Assembly: GCA_945971355.1 (NCBI GenBank)
Contig: CAMFPD010000017.1
Span: forward strand, 1 to 18,879
Direction: 5' to 3'
Length of the DNA stretch: 18,879 bases
Source of the DNA: an uncultured Lachnobacterium sp.
Lineage (GTDB): Bacteria; Bacillota; Clostridia; Lachnospirales; Lachnospiraceae
Made by a program: the position numbers and the translations under genes. Below, one piece after another: positions 7,955 through 14,436 of this stretch (positions are counted from its first letter, which is position 1; every line of letters starts with the position of its first letter). Under the pieces are notes generated by a model that was given only the letters and a program-made list of their open reading frames with translations, searched no databases and was not told where the DNA came from.

Positions 7955-9040
7955 TTAATAATCCATCGACTCCATATATTTCATATATTTTACTACCATA
8001 AGGGCAATCTTGAAAGTGATGGCATCCTCGAACACTCTTAGGTCTAGTCCGGTGCTCTTCTGAAGCTTGTCCAAACGATACACAAGAGTATTTCGATGTA
8101 TGTATAACTGTCTCGATGTCTCAGACACATTAAGGCTGTTCTCAAAGAATTTGTTAATAGTTGTCAGTATCTCCTCATCGAACTCATCCGGTGATTTACC
8201 ATCGAATATTTCCTTAATAAACATCTTGCAAAGAGGTATTGGAAGCTGATATATCAAACGTCCAATTCCAAGCTGTGAATACGCAATTATATTCTGCTCC
8301 TCAAAGAATATCTTACCAACATCAAGTGCCATACGAGCTTCCTTGTATGAACGTGATACTTCCTTCAATTCATTAATCACTGTACCATAAGAAATATGGA
8401 CAGAATTTCCATCGCCGCGGAAGAGATTCAATATAACTTCTGCTGTTTTCCTGAGATCCTCGTACTGCTCATTATCAGCAAGTTCCTTGACAACAATAAT
8501 ATTCTTCTCATCAACAGCTGTGACAAAATCCTTTGATTTTCCCCCAAAAAGTCCTCGAATTTTTTCCAGCTCATTGCCATCTTTATCTCGGTTTGTCTCA
8601 ATAAGAAAAACAACACGACGAACCTCAATACCAATATGAAGTTTCTTGGCACGATTATATATATCCACCAAAAGTAAATTGTCAAGCAACAGATTCTTAA
8701 TAAAGTTATCCTTATCGAATCTCTCCTTGTATGCCACCAAGAGATTCTGAATCTGGAAGCTTGCAATCTTGCCAATCATGTATACATCCTCGCTGTCACC
8801 GTATGCAAGCAGGATGTACTCTAGCTGATGCTCGTCAAACACCTTAAAAAACTGGCATCCGTTTAACACCTGACTATCAGCTGGCGAATTCACAAATGTC
8901 TGGGCAGACTCACTGAAATTATCTGCATCCGGAAATGTTGCCGCAAGAATCTTACCTTCCACGTCAAGCACGCAAAGATCTGTTCTTGTTATATTTTTTA
9001 ATCCATCAATTGTGTTTTGAAGTATCTGGTTGGAAATCAT
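7955..9040 (-). CDS. CdaR/PucR-type helix-turn-helix regulator
   Basis: A 361-residue transcription factor. The C-terminal helix-turn-helix (about 304-336, NVSETSRQLYIHRNTLVYRL) is the PucR/CdaR type; the N-terminal half probably forms a sensory domain (start NQILQNTIDGL, DLCVLDVEGKILAATFP) of the sugar-diacid-recognition or GAF-like kind, and the middle part resembles the GGDEF-like region of CdaR proteins. No ligand can be deduced. AAGGAG lies before the ATG. It is the first gene of the ftsEX operon, which suggests that it controls this operon or simply travels with it. Classical CdaR targets (glycerate or galactarate genes) are absent nearby. Confidence 0.85.
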   Translation of the reverse strand: MISNQILQNTIDGLKNITRTDLCVLDVEGKILAATFPDADNFSESAQTFVNSPADSQVLNGCQFFKVFDEHQLEYILLAYGDSEDVYMIGKIASFQIQNLLVAYKERFDKDNFIKNLLLDNLLLVDIYNRAKKLHIGIEVRRVVFLIETNRDKDGNELEKIRGLFGGKSKDFVTAVDEKNIIVVKELADNEQYEDLRKTAEVILNLFRGDGNSVHISYGTVINELKEVSRSYKEARMALDVGKIFFEEQNIIAYSQLGIGRLIYQLPIPLCKMFIKEIFDGKSPDEFDEEILTTINKFFENSLNVSETSRQLYIHRNTLVYRLDKLQKSTGLDLRVFEDAITFKIALMVVKYMKYMESMDY

Positions 9041-9110
9041 AGTATGTTCTCCTTATCCCCCGAATATTTGCGTTTTGCATAAATACTTTAACTTATTTTA
9101 ATACATTCGC

Positions 9111-9155
9111 ACAAAAAAATAAAGAGGAAATGTTTAATTCTTACGCATTTCCTCT
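9111..9155 (-). terminator. Terminator of the TagA-like/YitT operon
   Basis: Perfect 10-bp stem (9123-9132 with 9146-9155) and, on the minus strand, a T-rich tract after it (T-T-T-A then seven T). It stands about 60 bases beyond the YitT stop codon and upstream of the CdaR-type gene. Confidence 0.85.
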
Positions 9156-9214
9156 AATTATTTTTATACAAATTAGTGATTTTTAACTATATCGCACAGT
9201 TCATTACAGTAAAA

Positions 9215-10093
9215 TTATGCTTTGGGATATTCCTGAAATCCCTCACCCAGCACTTCGCGCACGTCTTCGACTATGACAAATGCCTCTTTATCCACGTCCG
9301 CAACTATTTCCTTAAGCACTGGAATCTCACGCTTTGACACAACACAATAGAGTACACATTTATCAGTTTTTGTATACATTCCCTTTGCATTAAAGCCTGT
9401 CACACCACGGTCAAGCTCTTCCATAAGCTTATTGGCTATTTCATCATGCTTATCGCTTATTATATATGCCGCTTTGGACCACTTGAAGCCCTCCAAAATC
9501 ATATCGCTGACCTTAGTTGTTACAAAAACTGCAATTATGGCATACATAGTTGGACGTATACCAAACTGGAACATACCTATAATTACAATTGCACCATCCA
9601 AAAACTGCATAATCTGGGCTATATTCAAATGTTTTATCTTAAGCTGTAATAAGGATGCAACCATATCGGTACCACCTGTTGTCGCATTTCCTCTCAGCAC
9701 AATTCCTATTCCACCACCAGAGAACACCGCTCCAAATATAGCAGCAAGCAGGTAATCTCCCTGGGCCAAATCAGTTGCCGGAATAATATATAACCATACA
9801 GAAAGCATTATAGCTCCAAAAATCGTTCTGCCTACAAATTTTCTGCCTTTAAGTATATATGCCAAAACAAACACCGGAATATTTAAAACAATATTAGTAA
9901 ACCACAGTGGTATTCCACCCTTTATAATCCCAGCTGTCGCAGCCTTTATAACGATTGCAAGTCCTGTGAAACCTCCTGTTACAAGTCCAATAGGATCATA
10001 AAAGTTCTGAATCGAAATTCCCATTATTCCGGTTCCGATAAATATCATCAAGTAGGAGATAAATGTTGAATGCTTTTTTGTTACCTCTGCCAT
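9215..10093 (-). CDS. YitT-family membrane protein
   Basis: A 292-residue integral membrane protein. Residues 1 to about 200 contain five or six hydrophobic helices with glycine-rich turns typical of the family (DPIGLVTGGFTGLAIV, GIVLRGNATTGGTDMVASLL). The last 80 residues are the soluble DUF2179 domain (GVTGFNAKGMYTKTDKCVLY ... FVIVEDVREVLGEGF). The function of YitT proteins is not established; some are suspected transporters. It begins two bases after the stop of the TagA-like gene and is the last gene before a terminator. AGGAAGAG upstream gives a moderate ribosome binding site, partly inside the preceding gene. Confidence 0.9.
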   Translation of the reverse strand: MAEVTKKHSTFISYLMIFIGTGIMGISIQNFYDPIGLVTGGFTGLAIVIKAATAGIIKGGIPLWFTNIVLNIPVFVLAYILKGRKFVGRTIFGAIMLSVWLYIIPATDLAQGDYLLAAIFGAVFSGGGIGIVLRGNATTGGTDMVASLLQLKIKHLNIAQIMQFLDGAIVIIGMFQFGIRPTMYAIIAVFVTTKVSDMILEGFKWSKAAYIISDKHDEIANKLMEELDRGVTGFNAKGMYTKTDKCVLYCVVSKREIPVLKEIVADVDKEAFVIVEDVREVLGEGFQEYPKA

Positions 10094-10095
10094 TT

Positions 10096-10770
10096 CTATT
10101 TCTCTTCCTGTTCCTCATATTCATTTATATTCTTTGCAAGACGGCTGATTTTTATGCAATTCAAAATTTTTCCCAATAAGCCTCTATTTTTTTTATCAAA
10201 CCTTCCGTCTCCCATACCATACCATAGATTAGTGCTTAGCTTATCCTTGTTCTCACACAAGAAATGTTCCTGTATAGGTGATGGCATAGTAGAAATAATC
10301 ACATCGGGTGTCTCTGCATTAATATCATTAACAACTGCTTCTCCGCAAACAGCTTCGTCGATTGCAATCTTTCCCACAACCTGGACTTTCGGAAATTCAT
10401 TAGAAATTATTTCTTCAATCCATGTTATATTTTCGCTTTTATTTGCAAGCAAAAATACAGTCTTATGATTACGTTCTATTCTTTTAAGCAGTTCAAAAAA
10501 GAAATCATGCTCCTCTATCTCATGCTTTCGCTGCATCGTTTCCACACCTGCCGCTCTCAGTATTCCCACATCGGAAATTATGGTGTAAGTTAACGAATCC
10601 AGCATTTCCTTTACCTGCTCGTCATTCGATGCCAGAGAAAGTGTATCCATATCCACTTCCTGAATGCATTCAAAAATGTTGTCGCTTAACATTCTCTCCA
10701 CATTCATAATCATCTCGCGAACTGTGTAATTATCTAACTGTATTCCCACTACATTTATTTTTTTAATCAT
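10096..10770 (-). CDS. Divergent WecG/TagA/CpsF-family glycosyltransferase
   Basis: A 224-residue protein related to enzymes that add N-acetylmannosamine-type sugars to lipid-linked precursors of wall polymers. Supporting stretches are INVVGIQLDNYTVREM at the N-terminus, VFLLANKSENITWIEEII (105-122), FPKVQVVGKI (126-135) and TPDVIISTMPSPIQEHF (154-170), then YGMGDGRFD. Family members usually have a Thr-x-Asn region and a D-G-x-G motif; here those places read EVDMDTLSLA (38-47) and SDVGILRA (66-73), so the aspartate (D67) remains but the neighbouring residues differ. Activity may be altered. The ATG at 10770 fits family N-termini; a TTG at 10806 is in frame but doubles as the -35 box. No ribosome binding site is visible. 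Confidence 0.78.
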   Translation of the reverse strand: MIKKINVVGIQLDNYTVREMIMNVERMLSDNIFECIQEVDMDTLSLASNDEQVKEMLDSLTYTIISDVGILRAAGVETMQRKHEIEEHDFFFELLKRIERNHKTVFLLANKSENITWIEEIISNEFPKVQVVGKIAIDEAVCGEAVVNDINAETPDVIISTMPSPIQEHFLCENKDKLSTNLWYGMGDGRFDKKNRGLLGKILNCIKISRLAKNINEYEEQEEK

Positions 10771-10777
10771 ATCTTTG

Positions 10778-10806
10778 AGTATACCAAAGGATTTTTGCTT
10801 TGGCAA
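10778..10806 (-). promoter_or_regulatory. Promoter predicting a leaderless mRNA
   Basis: Minus strand: -35 TTGCCA (10806-10801), 17-base spacer, -10 TATACT (10783-10778). A start seven bases beyond the -10 falls at about 10771, directly before the ATG at 10770. If used, the transcript for the TagA-like protein would have practically no 5' leader, which agrees with the lack of a Shine-Dalgarno sequence. Confidence 0.6.
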
Positions 10807-10951
10807 GAATTATGATAATATGACGATAATTTCGCCATATCCTTTACAATTGTTCGATAATTTAATAATAATTTTTGCATTTTTTCACATCTCAAAAGTC
10901 AATATTTATTTACAAAATTGTTTAATTCTTAACATTTTTATGACATGTTAA

Positions 10952-10982
10952 TAAAACATAAGTTCGATTAAATCATGTTTTA
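10952..10982. repeat. 8-bp inverted repeat beside the DnaA-box cluster
   Basis: TAAAACAT (10952-10959) and ATGTTTTA (10975-10982) are perfect inverted copies separated by 15 bases, in very AT-rich DNA next to the nearest DnaA-like box. It could be a weak hairpin or a protein site. Confidence 0.4.
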
Positions 10983-10985
10983 CAC

Positions 10986-11055
10986 TGTGGATAAAGTGAA
11001 TAACTTAGTGTATAACTCATTTTTAGGGCTTTTCCACCACTGTTTTTGTGGATAA
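10986..11055 (-). other. Cluster of four DnaA-box-like 9-mers
   Basis: On the minus strand, in order: TTATCCACA (11055-11047), TTATACACT (11015-11007), TTATTCACT (11003-10995) and TTATCCACA (10994-10986). The two outer ones are exact consensus DnaA boxes; the last two abut directly. All face the same way. Very AT-rich DNA follows on the 10807-10985 side. This is the content of the long gap between the TagA-like gene and the NlpC/P60 gene, apart from a small possible ORF. No dnaA, dnaN or rpmH is in view, so it may be a DnaA-titrating or regulatory cluster, or an origin whose gene neighbourhood is unusual. Confidence 0.55.
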
Positions 11056-11218
11056 CTTTTCTAAACATTACATTCTACTATTGTAATTCACTTATTTGAG
11101 TATGACTTTTTTGTGCATTTTGTACATGCTATATTCTCACATTACGAGATATCTTTTCTTCCTGTCCTTTTCTATAATTTTAGACTTTTTCACTTTTTTG
11201 TTATCACTTCTCAGCTAA

Positions 11219-11314
11219 TTACTTTAACAAATCAGGAAAAGTACTATTATAAGTATCATAAACACCATTTTTCTTTAAGAATTCCGACTCTTTGATGATA
11301 TTCATGATACTCAT
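11219..11314 (-). CDS. Possible 31-residue small protein
   Basis: A short ORF with an ATG and an acceptable ribosome binding site (AAGGGAG, four bases before the ATG). The predicted peptide begins MSIMNIIKESEFLKK and ends DLLK; it is charged and has no membrane segment. I do not recognise it. It starts about 20 bases after the U tract of the NlpC/P60 terminator, so it would depend on read-through or on an unseen promoter. An imperfect inverted repeat (11294-11315) covers its start codon. It may be a chance ORF. Confidence 0.3.
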   Translation of the reverse strand: MSIMNIIKESEFLKKNGVYDTYNSTFPDLLK

Positions 11315-11331
11315 CGTACTCCCTTTATATG

Positions 11332-11367
11332 ATAAAAAAAGGACCGTCACACATGTGACGATCCTTT
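11332..11367 (-). terminator. Terminator of the NlpC/P60 gene
   Basis: Positions 11338-11350 pair with 11355-11367 (13 bp, one G-U wobble on the minus strand) around a tetraloop, followed on the minus strand by seven T. It lies ten bases beyond the NlpC/P60 stop codon. Confidence 0.92.
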
Positions 11368-11376
11368 CAGATTACT

Positions 11377-12552
11377 TTAGAAAATTCTACGAACACTAAG
11401 TATTGTTTTGTAGTTTGCTGGTGAAGTATACTTAATTCCTGTTGAAGGAGTGCTTGCATGAACAATTGTATTGTTTCCGCAATAGATAGCTACATGTCCA
11501 CTGTAACATACAATGTCACCTGGCTGCATATCATTTACACTTACTTCATATCCTACACTTCTCATAGCTGATGAGCTATGTGGAAGTCCTACTCCAAATG
11601 CTCCATATACTGACATTACAAATCCAGAACAGTCAGTACCATTTGTCAAGCTTGATCCACCATATACATATGGGTTTCCAACAAACTGTGCTGCATATGC
11701 AACAACTGCTGATCCACCACTTCCACTTGGTGCACTATATGATGCTGATGAGCTTGAACTACTTGAAGAGCTGCTTGATGATTTAGCTGTAGCTCTTGCA
11801 GCTGCTGCGGCTGCCGCCTGACGTTCAGCTTCCTCTGCCGCAAGTCTCGCTTCCTCTTCAGCCTTTGACTCTGCATGTACATATTCTGTTGAAAGTGTTA
11901 CATAATCAGTCGACACATAACCGGTTCCAGCCTCACATGTAACTGCTACCCAGCCCTCAGTTGACTCATCTACTACTGTAAGGTCATCCTCAATTGGAAC
12001 CTGCTGAATAATACTAGCTTCCTCACTTGCAGTTTCTCTAACATTAAGTGTAGTTGTTGTAACTGTAGCCACTCGACGGCTAACACTCTTGGCAAGTTCC
12101 TCATCTCCAACCACTACATAATCGCTCTTTACATATCCTTCAACTGATCCTGATGATATCTTATACCATCCATTCTCCTCTCCGAGAACTGTTGCCGCTG
12201 AATTATCATAAAGCTTTCCAAGGATTTCTCCTTCTTCACTAGCCTCTGAACGGACATTTACATATCCTTCAACCTGAGCTATAGCAACATCTGCATACTC
12301 TGATGCAACTACCTCCGCTCCTGTATCTACTACTTCTGCACTTGTTGCAACTACCGCATCTCCATTCAACATAATCTCAGATAAAACTGATGTAACTCCA
12401 GCTGCTGGAATTGTTGATGATGTCACAACATTTGCTGTATAACTTGTTACTCCTGCTGCAGGTGTGGCAGCCATTGCTTCAACTGAAACAGTTCCAAGTG
12501 CCATGGCACCAGTAAGCGCACACGCTGTAAGTTTCACATAATTAACCTTCAT
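11377..12552 (-). CDS. Secreted SH3b-SH3b-NlpC/P60 peptidoglycan hydrolase
   Basis: A 391-residue exported cell-wall endopeptidase. Order: signal peptide (1-29, basic start, cleavage likely after AMAA), a Thr/Ser/Ala-rich stretch with two PAAGVTS copies, two bacterial SH3 domains (about 92-147 and 160-219, both with the V/L-N-V-R signature), an Ala/Glu-rich helix (228-257), a run of serines (258-269), and a C-terminal NlpC/P60 domain. Catalytic residues are C308 in TDCSGF, H353 in GHVAIY and H365 in VHAS. Such enzymes cut peptide stems between D-iGlu and the third residue. The start at 12552 has GGAGG five bases upstream; the TTG four codons earlier is part of that site. A strong promoter and a terminator show it is transcribed alone. 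Confidence 0.95.
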   Translation of the reverse strand: MKVNYVKLTACALTGAMALGTVSVEAMAATPAAGVTSYTANVVTSSTIPAAGVTSVLSEIMLNGDAVVATSAEVVDTGAEVVASEYADVAIAQVEGYVNVRSEASEEGEILGKLYDNSAATVLGEENGWYKISSGSVEGYVKSDYVVVGDEELAKSVSRRVATVTTTTLNVRETASEEASIIQQVPIEDDLTVVDESTEGWVAVTCEAGTGYVSTDYVTLSTEYVHAESKAEEEARLAAEEAERQAAAAAAARATAKSSSSSSSSSSSSASYSAPSGSGGSAVVAYAAQFVGNPYVYGGSSLTNGTDCSGFVMSVYGAFGVGLPHSSSAMRSVGYEVSVNDMQPGDIVCYSGHVAIYCGNNTIVHASTPSTGIKYTSPANYKTILSVRRIF

Positions 12553-12591
12553 TTCTACCTCCAATAACTATACCTGCAAAAATTATTACGA

Positions 12592-12604
12592 ATTTGTTAC
12601 AAAT
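12592..12604. promoter_or_regulatory. 13-base palindrome just after the NlpC/P60 start site
   Basis: ATTTGTTACAAAT is a perfect palindrome around a central base. It lies about 5 to 17 bases downstream of the predicted transcription start, where a repressor could block transcription. Confidence 0.35.
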
Positions 12605-12615
12605 ATTACTTTGTC

Positions 12616-12644
12616 ATAATATCACAGGGTAACATATGTGTCAA
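12616..12644 (-). promoter_or_regulatory. Strong sigma-A promoter of the NlpC/P60 gene
   Basis: Minus strand: -35 TTGACA (12644-12639, exact consensus), 17-base spacer, -10 TATTAT (12621-12616) with a TG one base before it. The predicted leader is about 57 bases. Confidence 0.85.
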
Positions 12645-12764
12645 CCCCTTAACAAAAATGACATCCATTTTCCTTGATTTTCCAGCCAAATGATGATACA
12701 TTGATTATACTAAAGTACTGAAGCAAATTATTTATTTACTTAATATATGGATGAGGGTGATTAT

Positions 12765-12959
12765 ATGGAAATAGGATCAGTTGATTCAATTGCATTAGCT
12801 GCAATGAACATTAAACAAGTAGAAACACTTACCGAAGTGAGTACATCGGTCCTCGCTGAAGCTATGGACCAGTCCGAAATTATGGGACAGGGACTTATAA
12901 AAATGATGGAGCTCTCTGTCAATCCTGGTATCGGTGGTAATTTTGATATGTCAATCTAA
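12765..12959 (+). CDS. yjfB: YjfB-family small protein (putative motility)
   Basis: A 64-residue protein matching the YjfB family, annotated as putative motility protein. Family traits are seen: an N-terminal MEIGSVDSIALA, a central helix ending VLAEAMDQSEIMGQGLIKMM, and a C-terminal PGIGGNFDMSI. There is no signal peptide or membrane segment. The start at 12765 has GAGGGTG upstream; an ATG six codons earlier (12747) lies before that site and is rejected. It is the only plus-strand gene before 16306, transcribed alone between the divergent NlpC/P60 promoter and its own terminator. A TATACT at 12716-12721 may be its -10; I see no flagellar-type (sigma-D) promoter. The molecular role of the family is not known to me. 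Confidence 0.85.
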   Translation: MEIGSVDSIALAAMNIKQVETLTEVSTSVLAEAMDQSEIMGQGLIKMMELSVNPGIGGNFDMSI

Positions 12960-12994
12960 TAAATTTGTAACAACTAATGGCTCGCCATTGGATG

Positions 12995-13021
12995 GCTGTC
13001 CTCAAAAGGAGGACAGCTTTT
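12995..13021 (+). terminator. Terminator of yjfB
   Basis: Perfect 9-bp GC-rich stem (12995-13003 with 13009-13017), loop AAAAG, then four T on the plus strand. It begins 36 bases after the yjfB stop. RidA converges from the other side, but on that strand no U tract follows. Confidence 0.9.
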
Positions 13022-13025
13022 CTAA

Positions 13026-13400
13026 TTACTTTAATGCAATTGCTTCAATCTCAAGCATGACATCCTTTGGAAGTCTGGCAACTTCTACACAGCTTCTTGC
13101 TGGGAATGCATCAGTAAAGAATGTAGCATACACCTCATTGATTGCTGCAAAATCATTCATTTCTTTGATGAATACTGTAGTTTTAACCACTTTATCCATG
13201 CTGCTTCCCGCAGCTTCAAGTAAATTAGAGAGATTTGTAAGTGCCTGCTTTGCCTGCTCTACTGAACCTGCTGGAATCTCTCCGGTTGCAGGAACTACTG
13301 GAATAACTCCTGATGTATAAACCATTCCATTAACCTCAATTGCCTGCGAGTATGGTCCGATTGCCGCCGGCGCTTTGTCTGTACTGATTACGTTTTTCAT
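13026..13400 (-). CDS. ridA: RidA-family enamine/imine deaminase
   Basis: A 124-residue RidA (YjgF/YER057c/UK114) protein, which hydrolyses reactive 2-aminoacrylate and other enamines released by pyridoxal-phosphate enzymes. Diagnostic residues are present: GPYSQA (15-20), SGVIPVVPATGE (30-41), the substrate-binding arginine R102 in PARSCVEVARLP, and E118 near the end. Length is normal for a homotrimeric member. The ATG at 13400 has GGAGG eight bases upstream; an ATG five codons earlier is itself the start of that site. It stands alone, convergent with yjfB, with a possible extended -10 promoter at 13502-13512. Confidence 0.95.
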   Translation of the reverse strand: MKNVISTDKAPAAIGPYSQAIEVNGMVYTSGVIPVVPATGEIPAGSVEQAKQALTNLSNLLEAAGSSMDKVVKTTVFIKEMNDFAAINEVYATFFTDAFPARSCVEVARLPKDVMLEIEAIALK

Positions 13401-13501
13401 ATCCAATTCCTCCATTTCATTTTCCTTATCCCTTTTTTGCCTTTGAATATGTGCTGTTTCGCACTAACTCAAATTTGCATAAAGAAATATTTTCAAGTTG
13501 T

Positions 13502-13512
13502 ATTTTAGCATA
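13502..13512 (-). promoter_or_regulatory. Possible extended -10 promoter of ridA
   Basis: On the minus strand TATGC-TAAAAT forms an extended -10 element, but no good -35 lies 17 bases upstream. The implied leader is about 95 bases and includes a small GTGC/GCAC hairpin. Confidence 0.3.
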
Positions 13513-13577
13513 TTTATAATTAAAGATATATCATTGTTTATCAATAAATGCTGTAATCTATATAGCCAATCACTCAG

Positions 13578-14411
13578 TTACACTTTACGGATTTTTCCAC
13601 CACTTAAATCAATTTTTCTTTCCTTATATAAATGTCCTACTGCTCTCTTAAACGCATTTTTACTAAGCCCGGTCTCACGCTTAATAACTTCCGGACTTGC
13701 TTTTTCTGAAAATGGCAGCACTCCCGCATACGAGTCTAATAGCTCCATTATTTTTTCCGAATCAGAATCCATCTGAATATACGCTTTCTCCCTAAGAGTT
13801 AAATCAAGCTTACCATCAGGTTTAACATCTGTAACCTTTGCTTCTATTACATCTCCAACTCTCAAAAATCCTGTATCCTCATGACGAGGTATTCTGGCTG
13901 AATATTTATCATCCACAGCCACAAAGCAACCAAAGTTATCAGAGAATTCATAAACTCTTCCAGATACTATATCGTCCTTCTTATATGGAGATTCTTTTGA
14001 GAGCAGATCATATAGGCCTCTCATGCTGGCACACAGTCTGCTGCTCTTATCAATATATAATGTAACAAGAACCTCATCCCCTGCCTGAACCTTCATCGTC
14101 ATCTCTTTATATGGAAGAAATAGGTCTTTTTCTAAGCCCCAGTCAAGAAATGCTCCGATTTTTCCGCACTCCTTAACCTCCAAGGGTCTAATCTGTCCCA
14201 TAGAAAGTTTTGGGTCGTTTGTTGTGGCAATAAGCCTGTCTCTTGAATCCTTGTACAAAAATACCTTTATTATATCTCCAAGCTTAATTCCTTGTGGAAC
14301 CTGCTTTGCTGGAAGGAGCACTCTCTCCTCTGCCCTCTGGGATTCTGCAAGATAAATTCCAAAATCTACCTTCTTAATGTACTCAAGTTCCTGATATTCT
14401 CCTAATCTCAT
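13578..14411 (-). CDS. cvfB: CvfB-family S1 RNA-binding protein
   Basis: A 277-residue cytoplasmic protein that matches CvfB (YitL in Bacillus), an RNA-binding regulator of virulence and other genes in staphylococci. Repeated S1-type beta-barrels cover residues 1 to about 210: KVDFGIYLA, IGAFLDWGLEKDLFLPYKEM (the best-conserved), and FGCFVAVDDKYSARIP, each followed by basic and glycine residues. The last 65 residues are a winged helix (ETGLSKNAFKRAVGHLYKER, ending SGGKIRKV). AGGAAAAGGAT precedes the ATG. It begins 25 bases after the acyl-ACP thioesterase gene and is probably cotranscribed with it. No clear terminator follows. Confidence 0.92.
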   Translation of the reverse strand: MRLGEYQELEYIKKVDFGIYLAESQRAEERVLLPAKQVPQGIKLGDIIKVFLYKDSRDRLIATTNDPKLSMGQIRPLEVKECGKIGAFLDWGLEKDLFLPYKEMTMKVQAGDEVLVTLYIDKSSRLCASMRGLYDLLSKESPYKKDDIVSGRVYEFSDNFGCFVAVDDKYSARIPRHEDTGFLRVGDVIEAKVTDVKPDGKLDLTLREKAYIQMDSDSEKIMELLDSYAGVLPFSEKASPEVIKRETGLSKNAFKRAVGHLYKERKIDLSGGKIRKV

Positions 14412-14436
14412 ATCCTTTTCCTTTCGTTTTTCCGTC

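Noticed and set aside
10070..10468. Plus-strand ORF of 132 codons
   Set aside because: It is antisense to the TagA-like gene, starting inside the YitT gene, with no ribosome binding site and composition of a shadow ORF.
11113..11295. Plus-strand ORF of 60 codons in the long intergenic region
   Set aside because: There is no ribosome binding site, the peptide is dominated by Phe, Tyr, His and Lys as expected from AT-rich random DNA, and no known family is recognisable.
13498..13776. Plus-strand ORF of 92 codons
   Set aside because: Most of it is antisense to the winged-helix end of cvfB, and its upstream part lies in the ridA promoter region without a start signal.
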